Shown piece by piece: positions 27,440-36,376 of a stretch of 64,000 nucleotides of DNA. Source of the stretch: Marinomonas arctica (GTDB lineage Bacteria > Pseudomonadota > Gammaproteobacteria > Pseudomonadales > Marinomonadaceae); the NCBI RefSeq assembly GCF_003259225.1, contig NZ_QHJF01000001.1, positions 1 to 64,000 on the forward strand, written 5' to 3'. A program made the translations under genes and the position numbers. Positions within the stretch are counted from its first letter, which is position 1. Each line of letters opens with the position of its first letter. Under the pieces are notes generated by a model. The model was given only the letters and a program-made list of their open reading frames with translations, was not told where the DNA came from and did not search any database.

Positions 27440-27468
27440 ATGACATTAGGATGACAATTAAACGACAT
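27440..27468 (-). promoter_or_regulatory. Triple PhoB-box repeat upstream of phoX
   Basis: On the minus strand three seven-base units, ATGTCGT, TTGTCAT and ATGTCAT, lie at exact 11-bp spacing (TGTC cores at 27467, 27456 and 27445, separated by four-base A/T-rich gaps). This is the PhoB direct-repeat layout. It is about 125 bp before the phoX ATG, correctly oriented. Confidence 0.8.
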
Positions 27469-27509
27469 TATCATGATAAAGTTCGTTTAAGGATGTTAGC
27501 TATACCATT

Positions 27510-27935
27510 TTAAATCGAAGAACCGCGGTATAAAGCAAGCGCACCATGACGCACTTCCAAGCCCTCGCGAATGGATTTTTTTAAGCCTTTCACCACCAAA
27601 GCATAGGAATGATCAATCTGACGTTGAATTTCTCCCATTGGTAAATCGCCCTCTACGATAAGTGAATTCCAATGACGTTTATTCATATGATAAGCGGGAA
27701 TCACATCACTGAAGACATCACGCAACTCAATGGCATGATGCGGATCACATTTTACATTGAGTAACAGACGCCCCTGATACTGACTTAATAACGCAAACAT
27801 TTTGCCTTGAACTTTAAACACCGGGGTATGATCGTCAAAGGGATAATCTTCAATCGATTCAGGTTTAGATAACAGGTACTTTTTTATCGCTAAACTATTC
27901 ACCAACAGCATCCTATCTAGCATGTTATAAAACAT
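27510..27935 (-). CDS. MmcQ/YjbR family protein
   Basis: A 141-residue protein of the MmcQ/YjbR group, which has a CyaY-like DNA-binding fold of unclear cellular role. Recognisable parts are YLLSKPESIEDYPFDD, VFKVQGKMFALLS, LNVKCDPHHAIELRD and HWNSLIVEGDLP. Start is uncertain: ATG 27935, 27923 and 27911 are all possible and none has a convincing ribosome site. The domain begins around residue 15, so a shorter start would not remove it. Confidence 0.85.
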   Translation of the reverse strand: MFYNMLDRMLLVNSLAIKKYLLSKPESIEDYPFDDHTPVFKVQGKMFALLSQYQGRLLLNVKCDPHHAIELRDVFSDVIPAYHMNKRHWNSLIVEGDLPMGEIQRQIDHSYALVVKGLKKSIREGLEVRHGALALYRGSSI

Positions 27936-27983
27936 TCTTAATGAATAAATAAACTTCGCTCAACAAACTTGCAAGCAGCATAA

Positions 27984-28018
27984 ATAAAAAAACCGCTTAC
28001 TGATGACTCAATAAGCGG
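27984..28018 (-). terminator. Terminator downstream of ybiT
   Basis: CCGCTTA (27993-27999) pairs with TAAGCGG (28012-28018) across a 12-base loop, and the minus strand then runs into T residues (A tract 27984-27992). It lies 29 bp after the ybiT stop. Confidence 0.75.
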
Positions 28019-28046
28019 CTTCTATTAAAGAGGACAGTGAAGACAT

Positions 28047-29630
28047 TTATGCTTGGTGAGCCAGATACTCATCATAGGTGCCTTGGAAATCAATCACTTT
28101 TTTCCCTTTGATTTCGATGACTCTGTTTGCCAAAGAGGACACAAAAGCCCTGTCGTGGCTAACAAAAATCAAAGTACCATCAAACTCCAACAAAGCGTTG
28201 TTTAACGCTTCGATGGCTTCCATATCCATGTGGTTAGTCGGCTCGTCCATGACCAAGACGTTTAAGTCCATCATCATCAACTTACCAAACAACAAACGGT
28301 TTTTCTCACCACCAGAACACACTCGTACTTTCTTATTGAAATCATCTGCGGTGAACAACAAACGCCCCAACATAGCACGTACTTTTAGATCATCGTGCTT
28401 GGCAGTACGCCATTTTGACATCCAATCGAACAGGGTTAAGTCGCAATCGAAATCTTCAGTACTGTCTTGTGGGCAATACCCAATCACTGCGTTTTCGGCC
28501 CATTTAATCTCACCCTGCTGAGCATCTAACTCATTCATTAGGCATCGTAAAAAAGTGGTTTTACCCGCGCCGTTTTCACCGATAATTGCCAATCTTGAGC
28601 CGGCTTCTAAAATCATATTGCCGCCGGTAAACAGCAACTCATCGTAACCATGACCAAGGTTTTCTAAAATCAACGCATGACGGTGAAGTTTCTTGTCTTG
28701 TTTGAAGCTCAAAGAAGGCGTCATACGACTGGATTGTTTGACTTCCGCTAATTCAATTTTTTCCAATTTTTTAGCACGAGAGCTGGCCTGTTTGGCTTTT
28801 GAGGCGTTCGCAGAAAAGCGATTCACAAACGCTTGGAGGTCATCCATCTCGGCACTTTTCTTCGCGTTCTCAGTGAGTAACTGTTCGCGAATCAAAGACG
28901 ACGCTTCCATGAAGTATTCGTAGTTACCCGGATAAATGCGCAACTCACCAAAGTCAATGTCTGCCATGTGCGTACACACAGAGTTCAAAAAGTGACGATC
29001 GTGGGAAATAATAATCATGGTGCATTTGCGTTGATTCAACACACCCGCCAACCAGTTAATGGTATGAATGTCCAAGTTGTTGGTCGGTTCGTCCAATAAC
29101 AAAATATCAGGGTTCGCAAACAAGGCTTGTGCCAACAACACACGCAACTTCCAGCCCGGTGCCACTTGACTCATCAAACCAAAATGAAATTCTTCCGCAA
29201 TGCCTGCTTCCAACAGAATATCACCTGCACGACTTTCCGCACTGTAGCCATCCATTTCAGCAAATTCGGCTTCCAACTCCCCCGCACGCATGCCGTCTTC
29301 TTCACTCATTTCCGGCTTGGCATAAATCGCGTCACGCTCTTGTTTGACTTTCCAAAGTGCCACATCGCCCATAATAACGGCATCAACAACCGTATATTCT
29401 TCAAAAGCAAACTGATCCTGACTTAAGGTACCCACTTTTTCACCAGGGGTAATAGACACGTTACCAGAAGTCGGTGTTAGTGCCCCACTGAGGATTTTCA
29501 TAAAAGTAGACTTACCGCAGCCATTCGCGCCAATTAGGCCATAACGATTACCGTTACCGAATTTTGCCGAGATGTTTTCAAACAATGGCGTTGCGCCAAA
29601 TTGCATGGTGATATTAGCCGTGGAGATCAA
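28047..29630 (-). CDS. ybiT: ABC-F family ATPase YbiT
   Basis: Soluble ABC-F protein of 527 residues that acts at the ribosomal E site in translation. It is closely collinear with E. coli YbiT. The first nucleotide-binding domain has GANGCGKST and [12 protein letters not shown] linker of about 80 residues rich in Lys/Ala follows. The second domain has [23 protein letters not shown] and [11 protein letters not shown]. The frame starts at TTG (29630), with AGGG about ten bases before; the first ATG (codon 9) lies inside the conserved NITMQFG segment, so the TTG is probably real. It has its own terminator. Confidence 0.93.
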   Translation of the reverse strand: MISTANITMQFGATPLFENISAKFGNGNRYGLIGANGCGKSTFMKILSGALTPTSGNVSITPGEKVGTLSQDQFAFEEYTVVDAVIMGDVALWKVKQERDAIYAKPEMSEEDGMRAGELEAEFAEMDGYSAESRAGDILLEAGIAEEFHFGLMSQVAPGWKLRVLLAQALFANPDILLLDEPTNNLDIHTINWLAGVLNQRKCTMIIISHDRHFLNSVCTHMADIDFGELRIYPGNYEYFMEASSLIREQLLTENAKKSAEMDDLQAFVNRFSANASKAKQASSRAKKLEKIELAEVKQSSRMTPSLSFKQDKKLHRHALILENLGHGYDELLFTGGNMILEAGSRLAIIGENGAGKTTFLRCLMNELDAQQGEIKWAENAVIGYCPQDSTEDFDCDLTLFDWMSKWRTAKHDDLKVRAMLGRLLFTADDFNKKVRVCSGGEKNRLLFGKLMMMDLNVLVMDEPTNHMDMEAIEALNNALLEFDGTLIFVSHDRAFVSSLANRVIEIKGKKVIDFQGTYDEYLAHQA

Positions 29631-29747
29631 AGGAAAAAGCCCTAAACAAAGAGAAAAGAAAAACGTTTATATAGACCACTAAATTAGGGTCGAAAGACAA
29701 ACACAAAGATGGGCGAATATAGAGATTTCGTCAGCTAAAGTCGAGGA

Positions 29748-30173
29748 TTAAGTGATGTTTTTTTGAACGTTTGCCAGCGGTGTTTCTTCTTTGCCTTGGG
29801 CGGAAGGCGAGGATGTTTCTGTCTCTGGCGTTGTTTGAAAATTCTCGGCCGTCGTTGGTGATGCCTGAGACTTGTGCGGTTCCGCGGCGGCTTTTTTGGT
29901 ATCAAGCGTTAAATAGGCTGTGAGCTGCGCGATGACAAAGCTCAATACCTCCTTGCTGGCACCGTTAAGTAAATTTTTTCTGGCGTTTCGAGTAATGTCC
30001 AATTGAGTCGTTGCGCCCAAGACAAAACTAGCCAACAACCCAGCCGGGCTGGTGGCTTTGCCAAGCAAATTATCGATGGCCTTATCACGGGATATTTTAG
30101 CGCGTTTTTCCAAGATCTGAGTACGCAAATAAAGCCGATCTCGCTGTTTGTACATACGGTTAATACCAAACAT
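29748..30173 (-). CDS. Small protein of unknown function, third gene of a YqjD/YqjE-type operon
   Basis: A 141-residue protein. The first 40 residues are basic and helical (KQRDRLYLRTQILEKRAKISRDKA). A moderately hydrophobic part follows (SPAGLLASFVLGATTQ), then a tail rich in Ala/Ser/Thr/Pro/Glu after residue 95. Position matches the YqjK slot of E. coli yqjD-yqjE-yqjK, but I do not see clear YqjK sequence. Its ATG follows the YqjE-like stop by two bases and shares that gene's 3' end as ribosome site, so the two are coupled. Confidence 0.7.
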   Translation of the reverse strand: MFGINRMYKQRDRLYLRTQILEKRAKISRDKAIDNLLGKATSPAGLLASFVLGATTQLDITRNARKNLLNGASKEVLSFVIAQLTAYLTLDTKKAAAEPHKSQASPTTAENFQTTPETETSSPSAQGKEETPLANVQKNIT

Positions 30174-30175
30174 AA

Positions 30176-30550
30176 TCAGTCCTCATCCGTTGGAATAATA
30201 GCATCTAAAGTACGGGTAAAATTCATGCCCTCAAGAGTACGTTTAACCAAATACAACAAAACAACGGCGCTGATAAAAGTAATTAGGGTGGCGGTTAGCA
30301 AGATACCCACCAACGAAAAACCATAACTCCACGCAACCGCCGCACCTGTTGCTATGATGAGCAACCACGTGGTTAATATAAGAAAAACCACACCACACAT
30401 TAAGGCAAGGAGCTGGGCGCTCGACGCCACCCATAACTTCGCTTCTAACGCCCCTAGCCCTAACACACTCTTTAGCCAGCTTTTATGGGCTTCAGCCACC
30501 GCATCAAGATCCGATGGCGCTTGCTGTGGTTCAGAGTGAGGTGCTTCCAT
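30176..30550 (-). CDS. YqjE/phage holin III-like membrane protein
   Basis: A 124-residue inner-membrane protein with two hydrophobic segments (about 45-68 and 75-100) that fits the YqjE (DUF1469-like) pattern. LKSVLGLGALEAKLWVASSAQLLAL precedes the first helix in two halves, and a short basic C-terminus follows. AGGAAAG precedes the ATG. It lies 17 bp after the DUF883 gene and is coupled to the next gene. The family is linked to envelope or stationary-phase functions, with no known reaction. Confidence 0.82.
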   Translation of the reverse strand: MEAPHSEPQQAPSDLDAVAEAHKSWLKSVLGLGALEAKLWVASSAQLLALMCGVVFLILTTWLLIIATGAAVAWSYGFSLVGILLTATLITFISAVVLLYLVKRTLEGMNFTRTLDAIIPTDED

Positions 30551-30567
30551 GAATGCTTTCCTAATAC

Positions 30568-30873
30568 TTATTTACGCTTGCATAATAAACTAGCGGCTAG
30601 AGCACCCGCTAAAAAGGCAATACCAATGGTCTTAACAGGATGCTCTTTGGCATACTCCCCCACGGCAGAAGAAATTTTTTCCGATTGATTTTTGGCCGTA
30701 TCTGCAATTTTGTGAGCTTGTTCACTGATTTGCTGAGCCACTTCTTCAATGCGCTCTTGGCTTTGCTCTTTCATCTCAGCCGCACTATCAACCCCTTTAT
30801 GGGCGGCTTCGGCTGCGTTATTTACTTTTTCATGGGCTTTTTCTTGGGTCGTGCTTTTGGTAGTTGTAGCCAT
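30568..30873 (-). CDS. YqjD/ElaB family (DUF883) ribosome-associated membrane protein
   Basis: A 101-residue protein with a long Lys/Glu/Ala-rich helix and one C-terminal transmembrane segment (HPVKTIGIAFLAGALAASLL, residues about 78-97), the layout of YqjD and ElaB. In E. coli such proteins anchor ribosomes to the inner membrane in stationary phase. A good ribosome site (AAGGAG) precedes ATG 30873. First gene of the three-gene unit with the YqjE-like and 141-residue proteins. Confidence 0.88.
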   Translation of the reverse strand: MATTTKSTTQEKAHEKVNNAAEAAHKGVDSAAEMKEQSQERIEEVAQQISEQAHKIADTAKNQSEKISSAVGEYAKEHPVKTIGIAFLAGALAASLLCKRK

Positions 30874-31172
30874 TTTTCATTCTCCTTTTAGAATTAAAAT
30901 TTTCTTTCCAACGCCAATATAGCGACGAAAAACGGCCCCTTCTTGGACCGCTCTTTTGACTGGATAAACAGTCTAAAAAGATAAAAATGAGATTCTTTGT
31001 TTTGCCACCAGTTGCGCAACAAAACGAAAAAACATTTATTTACCTTTCCTTACTTACACTACGGGGTTAATTAGCCGTGGTCAAATGCACTCACCAAAAC
31101 ACCTCTTCTTTCCTTTTTTTATAATCAATCTTTAAAATAAACGTATTATTGCTCAAGATAAGACAGTTAAAT
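30874..31172. other. Intergenic region, no gene seen
   Basis: About 300 bp between the DUF883 gene and the terminator at 31173. It is AT-rich and should contain the promoter of the yqjDE-type unit on its left side. I see no open frame with a ribosome site, no obvious hairpin and no recognised RNA. Confidence 0.5.
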
Positions 31173-31214
31173 AAAAAAAAGCAAACTCGTGCCACCTGCA
31201 CAGTTTGCCTTTTT
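31173..31214 (-). terminator. Terminator downstream of the 46-residue gene
   Basis: GCAAACTCGTGC (31181-31192) and GCACAGTTTGC (31198-31208) form an 11-bp stem with one unpaired C and a five-base loop. There is an A tract on the left (31173-31180) and CTTTTT on the right, so it could end transcription in both directions. Confidence 0.75.
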
Positions 31215-31286
31215 AGGATAAACTCATAAAGATACCTATTGGTTTGCTACAGATTGACTGTCCATCCGTATATTCTGTAAGCAACA

Positions 31287-31427
31287 CTATTTTTTCACAT
31301 CGACCCAAGCATCCCAGCCTTTCCATTCATCCAGATCAAAATCACTGTTCACTTCCACGCTCTCATGTTTATCAGGATGACGTTTAAACACCTGCACATT
31401 GATGAACTTTTTAATTAAGCGAGACAT
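31287..31427 (-). CDS. Small 46-residue protein of unknown function
   Basis: An overlooked short frame: ATG at 31427 preceded by AAGGAGGAGCATT, a near-perfect ribosome site, and followed 73 bp after its stop by a strong terminator. The protein starts MSRLIKKFINVQVFKRHPDK and ends DLDEWKGWDAWVDVKK. It is amphipathic with a basic first half and an acidic, Trp-rich second half, and has no signal or membrane segment. I do not recognise a family. The strong signals suggest an abundant small protein. Confidence 0.72.
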   Translation of the reverse strand: MSRLIKKFINVQVFKRHPDKHESVEVNSDFDLDEWKGWDAWVDVKK

Positions 31428-31628
31428 AATGCTCCTCCTTATCCTTAATAATTTTGGAAACATTAGGCTAGCACTGAAAAATGCAAGGATACGTCAGAAA
31501 TAGCTAAAGAAAGTCTCTTTCCCCATTCGATGGACAAGGCTCCACGTTCTTGACATAGAATGCTTATAAAAAGGAAAAGTGACCGCTTTAATCAATAAAA
31601 GGCATAAAACCGACACTTTAATATGAGA

Positions 31629-32225
31629 TCAACTAGACCAGTGACGAGCTGAAGCCACTGTATTTTTTAATAAAGGCCAATCCAATAAGCTACGCTGATA
31701 ATCACCTGCCTTACCATCAAGACAAATACCATAAATATCTAATCGAAAAGCTAAAATCGCAAAAAAAGCATCAACAGCTCCAGCTTTATCAAACATAAAG
31801 GGGCCCTTAGCCTGCGCAAAAATAACCTTTATGCGCTCAATATCTTCTTGTATTACCCCATTAAAATCAGCCAAAGGTTCGATTTTTTCAAACGTAAACG
31901 GGCAGCGAGAACGTAAACTAACAAAACCAGAGTGCATTTCCATGCACAGACTTCTAGCTTGCGCTCTTTCTGACTGCTCCCTTGGATACAATGCCCCATC
32001 TGAGCATTCATTAAAATACTCCACAATCGCCAAAGAATCGCACACAACAAAATCATCAACCAGTAACGCTGGCACCAAGCCTGTTGGTGAATATTTCAGT
32101 ACTTCAGCTTTATAACCAGGTTTCTCTAAATCTATCAATATAAGATCTGGTTGAATGTTGACCAATCGAGCACATATAAAAGCACGAAGTGACCAAGTAG
32201 ATAAGGTTCCCACAACTAACTGCAT
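31629..32225 (-). CDS. Glutathione S-transferase family protein
   Basis: A 198-residue protein with an N-terminal thioredoxin-like domain. TLSTWSLRAFICARL carries the Ser of the active-site helix, VPALLVDDFVVCDSLAIVEYF carries the cis-Pro and the ESxAI-type glutathione contact (here CDSLAI), and a helical C-terminal domain follows. This fits cytosolic GSTs related to the zeta/maleylacetoacetate isomerase side, but substrate is unknown. Single gene 39 bp upstream of the CNNM-type gene's 3' end. Confidence 0.85.
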   Translation of the reverse strand: MQLVVGTLSTWSLRAFICARLVNIQPDLILIDLEKPGYKAEVLKYSPTGLVPALLVDDFVVCDSLAIVEYFNECSDGALYPREQSERAQARSLCMEMHSGFVSLRSRCPFTFEKIEPLADFNGVIQEDIERIKVIFAQAKGPFMFDKAGAVDAFFAILAFRLDIYGICLDGKAGDYQRSLLDWPLLKNTVASARHWSS

Positions 32226-32264
32226 ACGACATTTCCTTGTTATATTTCAGAAAAGTAATCAGAT

Positions 32265-33542
32265 CTACTTCAGCTTGGTGACTAAAAGTTGCTCAACCCT
32301 AACGCCTTCCAAATCCAATACTTCGAACTTATAGCCTTCATGAACAAAAAAATCAGTACGCTTTGGCAAACGCTTCAAGCTATAAGTAATGAACCCTCCC
32401 AAGGTTTCATATTGGGTGCGATCTGGAAACTCTTCAATGCCCAAACTGCGCATCACATCATTGATCGGTGTAAGCCCTTCTATTAACCAAGAATTTGCGT
32501 CACGCTGAACGATTTGTTCTTCGTCATGAGGCGTTAATAAGCCCCCCATAAAGCCGCCTAACAAATCTTTTACTGTCACAATACCAACGATAGTGGCGTA
32601 CTCGTTAACAATAACAGCAAACGCTTGTGGCGCGACTTTAAAGGCATTGAGAGCCTCTGAAAGAGTCAGCGTTTCAGGCAAATAGAACACATCTTTGTCA
32701 ATTTTTTCTGGCTTAATGTGCGCCGGTTCACCCTTTAACACCAAACGTAAAATTTCTTTTGATTCTATAATGCCTTGGATTTTATCCAAACTGCCATCAC
32801 ACACTAAAAAATCATTATGGGGATGATCAATGATTTTCTGACTAATCTCTTCACTACTGTCATCAATATCAAAATAAATAATCTGATCTCTTGGCGTCAT
32901 GGTACTGGAAATGCTTCGTGTTTCTAATTCAAACACATTACCGATTAACTGATATTCTTGTCGCTGTAGACTGCCATCTTCCGCCCCAGCGTCCATCATG
33001 GCAACAATGTCTTCCGTGGTAACGATTTCTTCACGCTCAATCGGCACATTCAAGACTCGCAAAATGGTATTGGTTAAGCCGTTAAATAGAAAAACCACTG
33101 GCGTTAGTATAAACGTCACCCACAGCATGGGCGTTACCATACGGATAGCCACGGCTTCAGGCATGATAATCGCCAAGCGTTTTGGCAATAAATCAGCGAA
33201 TAAGATGAACAAGGATGTAAGACAAAGAAACGAAAAGACAAAGCTGATTTGATCTAATAATGGCCCAGAATAAATCAAGTTCACGACTTGCCTGATATAA
33301 GGCGTTAACGTTTGCTCACCGATAATACCGCCTAAAATAGCAATAGCATTTAGGGCTATCTGAATCATCGCGAAAAATGCACCAGGCTTTTGCTGTAATT
33401 TTATCACCGCCTGAGCTTTTACGTTGCCTTCATCTGCGAGCACTCGCAGTTTGATTTTCCTCGCGGCGGCCATGCCTATTTCAGACATAGCAAACAGGGC
33501 ACTGGCTATAATCAGCAAGCCAATACTTAGCATATCACTCAT
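32265..33542 (-). CDS. CNNM/CorC-like transporter with DUF21 and CBS domains (hemolysin family)
   Basis: A 425-residue membrane protein: an N-terminal DUF21 domain with about four helices (residues 1-180), two CBS repeats (around MTPRDQIIYFDIDDS and FLVCDGSLDKIQGIIESKEI) and a C-terminal CorC/HlyC domain. Members move or sense magnesium or sodium. ATG 33542 is chosen over the longer frame because AGAGAG precedes it and the first helix starts there. Confidence 0.9.
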   Translation of the reverse strand: MSDMLSIGLLIIASALFAMSEIGMAAARKIKLRVLADEGNVKAQAVIKLQQKPGAFFAMIQIALNAIAILGGIIGEQTLTPYIRQVVNLIYSGPLLDQISFVFSFLCLTSLFILFADLLPKRLAIIMPEAVAIRMVTPMLWVTFILTPVVFLFNGLTNTILRVLNVPIEREEIVTTEDIVAMMDAGAEDGSLQRQEYQLIGNVFELETRSISSTMTPRDQIIYFDIDDSSEEISQKIIDHPHNDFLVCDGSLDKIQGIIESKEILRLVLKGEPAHIKPEKIDKDVFYLPETLTLSEALNAFKVAPQAFAVIVNEYATIVGIVTVKDLLGGFMGGLLTPHDEEQIVQRDANSWLIEGLTPINDVMRSLGIEEFPDRTQYETLGGFITYSLKRLPKRTDFFVHEGYKFEVLDLEGVRVEQLLVTKLK

Positions 33543-33746
33543 TTTGATCTCTCTTGTTGCTAGGAAGACGGAACCAACTCTCAAATAGACATTCCGACAT
33601 TATTAAAGCAGCATTATAGAAGGTAGTTAAATCGATACAATGCTTATTTTCTATACTTTCAGAAGGGTTATAGACGATACTCAACATACAGATGACACCG
33701 TAAAATAGCGCAATAAGATTTTTTAACTCACCCATCAAGGTCGATC

Positions 33747-34154
33747 ATGATTATCACACTAACCACTCCCGCTATGCTATTCCCTGCGGTTTCATTATTG
33801 CTACTGGCTTACACCAATCGCTTTGTCACCTTGGCCTCCATTATTCGTAACTTTGATCCGAAATTGGAAGATGAAAATATCAAAGAGCAAATTGCTAACC
33901 TACGTAAACGCATTTATTTGATACGTCGCATGCAAGAAGCAGGGGTAATCAGTTTCTTTCTTTGCGTATTGTCGATGATGGCAATCTATCTAGAATACCA
34001 ACAAGCAGGCAGCTATATCTTTGGTGCCAGCTTGGTTTGCCTCATGTATTCTCTGTATTTATCCGTTCGAGAGATCACCATCTCATGTGATGCCTTAGAG
34101 CTGCATTTACAATACTTTAGTACCAACTTTAAACAGCATAATCGCAAAAAATAA
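33747..34154 (+). CDS. DUF2721 family membrane protein
   Basis: A 135-residue protein with three hydrophobic segments (about 8-27, 58-78 and 84-102) and between them a conserved charged stretch (ANLRKRIYLIRRMQEAGVIS). This matches the DUF2721 family of small inner-membrane proteins with no known function. AAGG lies before the ATG. It converges with the DUF1460 gene, with stops two bases apart. Confidence 0.85.
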   Translation: MIITLTTPAMLFPAVSLLLLAYTNRFVTLASIIRNFDPKLEDENIKEQIANLRKRIYLIRRMQEAGVISFFLCVLSMMAIYLEYQQAGSYIFGASLVCLMYSLYLSVREITISCDALELHLQYFSTNFKQHNRKK

Positions 34155-34156
34155 TG

Positions 34157-35131
34157 TTAATGACGCAATACGTGAACATTAAAACCTTTTAGTGAAGAGG
34201 TACCACTTGCGTAATGAGAAAAATACTCTGCGAAATTTTCATCCATGACTTTTTTGTGTGTCAAACTGGCGTGACGAAGAAAAAGTACACCCTGCTTACG
34301 AATGGCAATGCCCTGATGGGACACATTCATATTGGTGCCAATCCATTGTTTTAATGACCAGTCAGGACGCACCATGCTAATCACACTGCCAGAGGGAATA
34401 CGATCTAGTAACGCTTGGTCTACTCGCCCCTCAGCACCAACAAACAACGCAGTCAAAGGCACGTAAGGTAGGTAAGCAGGTTCTGGTGAAAAAGCGCTGC
34501 CCTCGGCTTTTAGCTGACCCAACAGCGTTGTGCACTTATTAGAAGATGTGGCATCACAGCCTAAAATCTCACCAGTAAGATGCTGGTACCAAGCGGCTTT
34601 ATCGATAAGGGTTTGCGCCACTCGGGCAGCACCTCCCGCCACTTCTGGCGTGATATCCAGTAATTTGTCTTGATTGTTGTGAAACCAATCCAAACTGGGG
34701 AAATGATTACGTGACACAAAAGACACCTCCCCATTTTTGTAGCGCAGTGCCATTAGGTTGGCTTCAAACTCAGCCGAAGACGTCGACATAACACCTGCCA
34801 ACAAAGTTTCAACATAAGTCGTGCAATCAAATACATCAAAACGCATCAAAGGATCTTTGTCATATTTCCCTTGCTCCCCTTCACCAACACTGCCGCCGAC
34901 ATACACAGCCCCCAATAACACCTGACTCAAGGCATCCATTTTTTCGACGTAAGATGAGGAGTCTTGTGTAACGTGATGGCGGTCTAGCGTCTGAAAAAAA
35001 AGCGCTTTATTCGCCGCATCAAGCCCATTGACCGACACTGAGTCCGTTGCGCTTGCTGGTACTGCGATCGGAGATAAAATACCTAAAACCAATGAGCCAA
35101 CCATTAACGCTCTTTTCATTCTATGACCCAT
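34157..35131 (-). CDS. DUF1460 family, amidase-like exported protein
   Basis: Predicted exported NlpC/P60-like cysteine hydrolase of 324 residues. A signal peptide (MKRALMVGSLVLGILSP, ending PASA) precedes a domain with DCTTYVETLLAGVM holding the candidate catalytic Cys. SFVSRNHFPSLDWFHNN and the late VSHQGIAIRKQGVLFLRHAS supply the His and Asn region. DUF1460 proteins are proposed to cleave peptidoglycan peptides or amides. ATG 35131 has GGGGA upstream; the longer frame lacks a ribosome site. Confidence 0.85.
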   Translation of the reverse strand: MGHRMKRALMVGSLVLGILSPIAVPASATDSVSVNGLDAANKALFFQTLDRHHVTQDSSSYVEKMDALSQVLLGAVYVGGSVGEGEQGKYDKDPLMRFDVFDCTTYVETLLAGVMSTSSAEFEANLMALRYKNGEVSFVSRNHFPSLDWFHNNQDKLLDITPEVAGGAARVAQTLIDKAAWYQHLTGEILGCDATSSNKCTTLLGQLKAEGSAFSPEPAYLPYVPLTALFVGAEGRVDQALLDRIPSGSVISMVRPDWSLKQWIGTNMNVSHQGIAIRKQGVLFLRHASLTHKKVMDENFAEYFSHYASGTSSLKGFNVHVLRH

Positions 35132-35262
35132 ATACACATCCCCATTACGACCAATATCCGTCACACACATAAAAAAACAATCACTGGTTAAAAAACACCC
35201 TCTTTATATGCTAGTATTTAACCCAAGTTAAAAAAATGACGCTGCAGGTATAAAAGCAATTT

Positions 35263-35529
35263 ATGCAAATCAACAACACTTCATTTCCTTATGGTCAACA
35301 AGGCTTACAACGCAGCCAAGACAGATTAGACCTCGCCAGCCAAAAAGTTGCCAACGCATCGACTCAAACGCTTGGTCAAAATAGCACCCAAGCTAACGCT
35401 AGATATGGCTCCGCCATTCAAGACGGCTTACTGGAAGCCAAAAGCAGTGAGCTAGAAGCGAAAGCCAATGCTAGAGTCATAGACGCCTCCGATAAAACCA
35501 TCGGTCGACTCATTGACATCACGGTTTAG
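35263..35529 (+). CDS. Small protein resembling a flagellar rod/hook N-terminus
   Basis: An 88-residue protein. NTSFPYGQQGLQRSQDRLDL then ASQKVANAST follows the pattern of flagellar rod and hook proteins, where the N-terminal helix reads GLxxxQxRLDxAxxNIAN. The C-terminal half is a charged helix (AKSSELEAKANARVIDASDK), so it may be a stand-alone coiled-coil version. No flagellar gene is nearby. Its last 11 bases overlap the convergent thioredoxin gene. Confidence 0.6.
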   Translation: MQINNTSFPYGQQGLQRSQDRLDLASQKVANASTQTLGQNSTQANARYGSAIQDGLLEAKSSELEAKANARVIDASDKTIGRLIDITV

Positions 35530-35872
35530 ACAAAACGCTGCAATACGCAAGTAATTCGCGCACCTCAACTTTTGAGGTAAAACGTACAATGCGTTTCACT
35601 TCTTGCCCATCCTGCAACAGGATTAAAGTGGGCCAAAGCTTAACACCAAATTGCCGCCCAAGTCGTTTCCCTTTACCATCAAAGACCTTGATATGAGCCA
35701 TGTCAGCATTTGACTTCATTGTGTCCTCTATGGCGTCACGAGCCGCTTGACAGTGTCCGCACCAAGGCGCACCAAACTCCAACAGAACAGGTCCCTTTAA
35801 ACCTTCAATTTCTTCAAGGCTGGGTGCCTCTTCGGCATATTCTGAATTAAAACCGATGGTCATTGCCTGCAT
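35519..35872 (-). CDS. Thioredoxin family protein
   Basis: Cytosolic thioredoxin fold of 117 residues with the redox site WCGHC in FGAPWCGHCQAARDAIED and the cis-Pro in LWPTLILLQDG. The CGHC pair is more DsbA/PDI-like than the classic CGPC. ATG 35872 is used since GAGGA precedes it; the frame one codon longer starts at TTG. Role inferred as disulfide reduction. Confidence 0.88.
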   Translation of the reverse strand: MQAMTIGFNSEYAEEAPSLEEIEGLKGPVLLEFGAPWCGHCQAARDAIEDTMKSNADMAHIKVFDGKGKRLGRQFGVKLWPTLILLQDGQEVKRIVRFTSKVEVRELLAYCSVLSKP

Positions 35873-35963
35873 CAAAAAATCCTCTTTTCACCATTTGAAT
35901 AAGCCACACTGCTGTGAGATAAAGCACTGTCAAACCACAATCATAAGATAAGGATAAAACACC

Positions 35964-36341
35964 ATGTTCAGCCACATTATGTTAGGCGCCAATGATGTAC
36001 AAGCGTCAAAAGCATTTTATGATGCAACGTTTAAAACACTTGGCTATGGCGAAGGCTTTGTTGATCCAAAAGGTCGATGCTTTTATCGCACAGATACTGG
36101 TACCTTTGCGATTACGAAACCAATAAACGGCGAAGCGGCCAGTCACGGCAATGGTAGCACGATTGGTTTTTCAGCTACATCTGAAGAGGCGGTAAAAGCT
36201 TGGCATGCGGCAGGGGTAGCAAATGGCGGAACCAGCTGTGAAGACGCGCCAGGGATTCGCTCATTGGGAACCATGAAATTGTATTTGGCGTATTTAAGAG
36301 ACCCATCAGGTAATAAACTTTGCGCCATGTATAGACTGTAA
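35964..36341 (+). CDS. VOC family protein (glyoxalase-like)
   Basis: A 125-residue protein starting MFSHIMLGANDVQASKAFYD, with the His metal-ligand position near residue 4 and the closing YLRDPSGNKLCAMYRL, where the usual Glu ligand is replaced by Cys or Met. It belongs to the common gammaproteobacterial VOC group of unknown substrate. AAGGATAAAACACC precedes the ATG. Single gene. Confidence 0.87.
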   Translation: MFSHIMLGANDVQASKAFYDATFKTLGYGEGFVDPKGRCFYRTDTGTFAITKPINGEAASHGNGSTIGFSATSEEAVKAWHAAGVANGGTSCEDAPGIRSLGTMKLYLAYLRDPSGNKLCAMYRL

Positions 36342-36376
36342 ACACACAATCATTATTAGGTAGTGACCATGGATCA

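Noticed and set aside
28078..28521. 147-codon open frame antisense to ybiT
   Set aside because: Antisense of a conserved ABC-F region; no start signals and no recognisable product.
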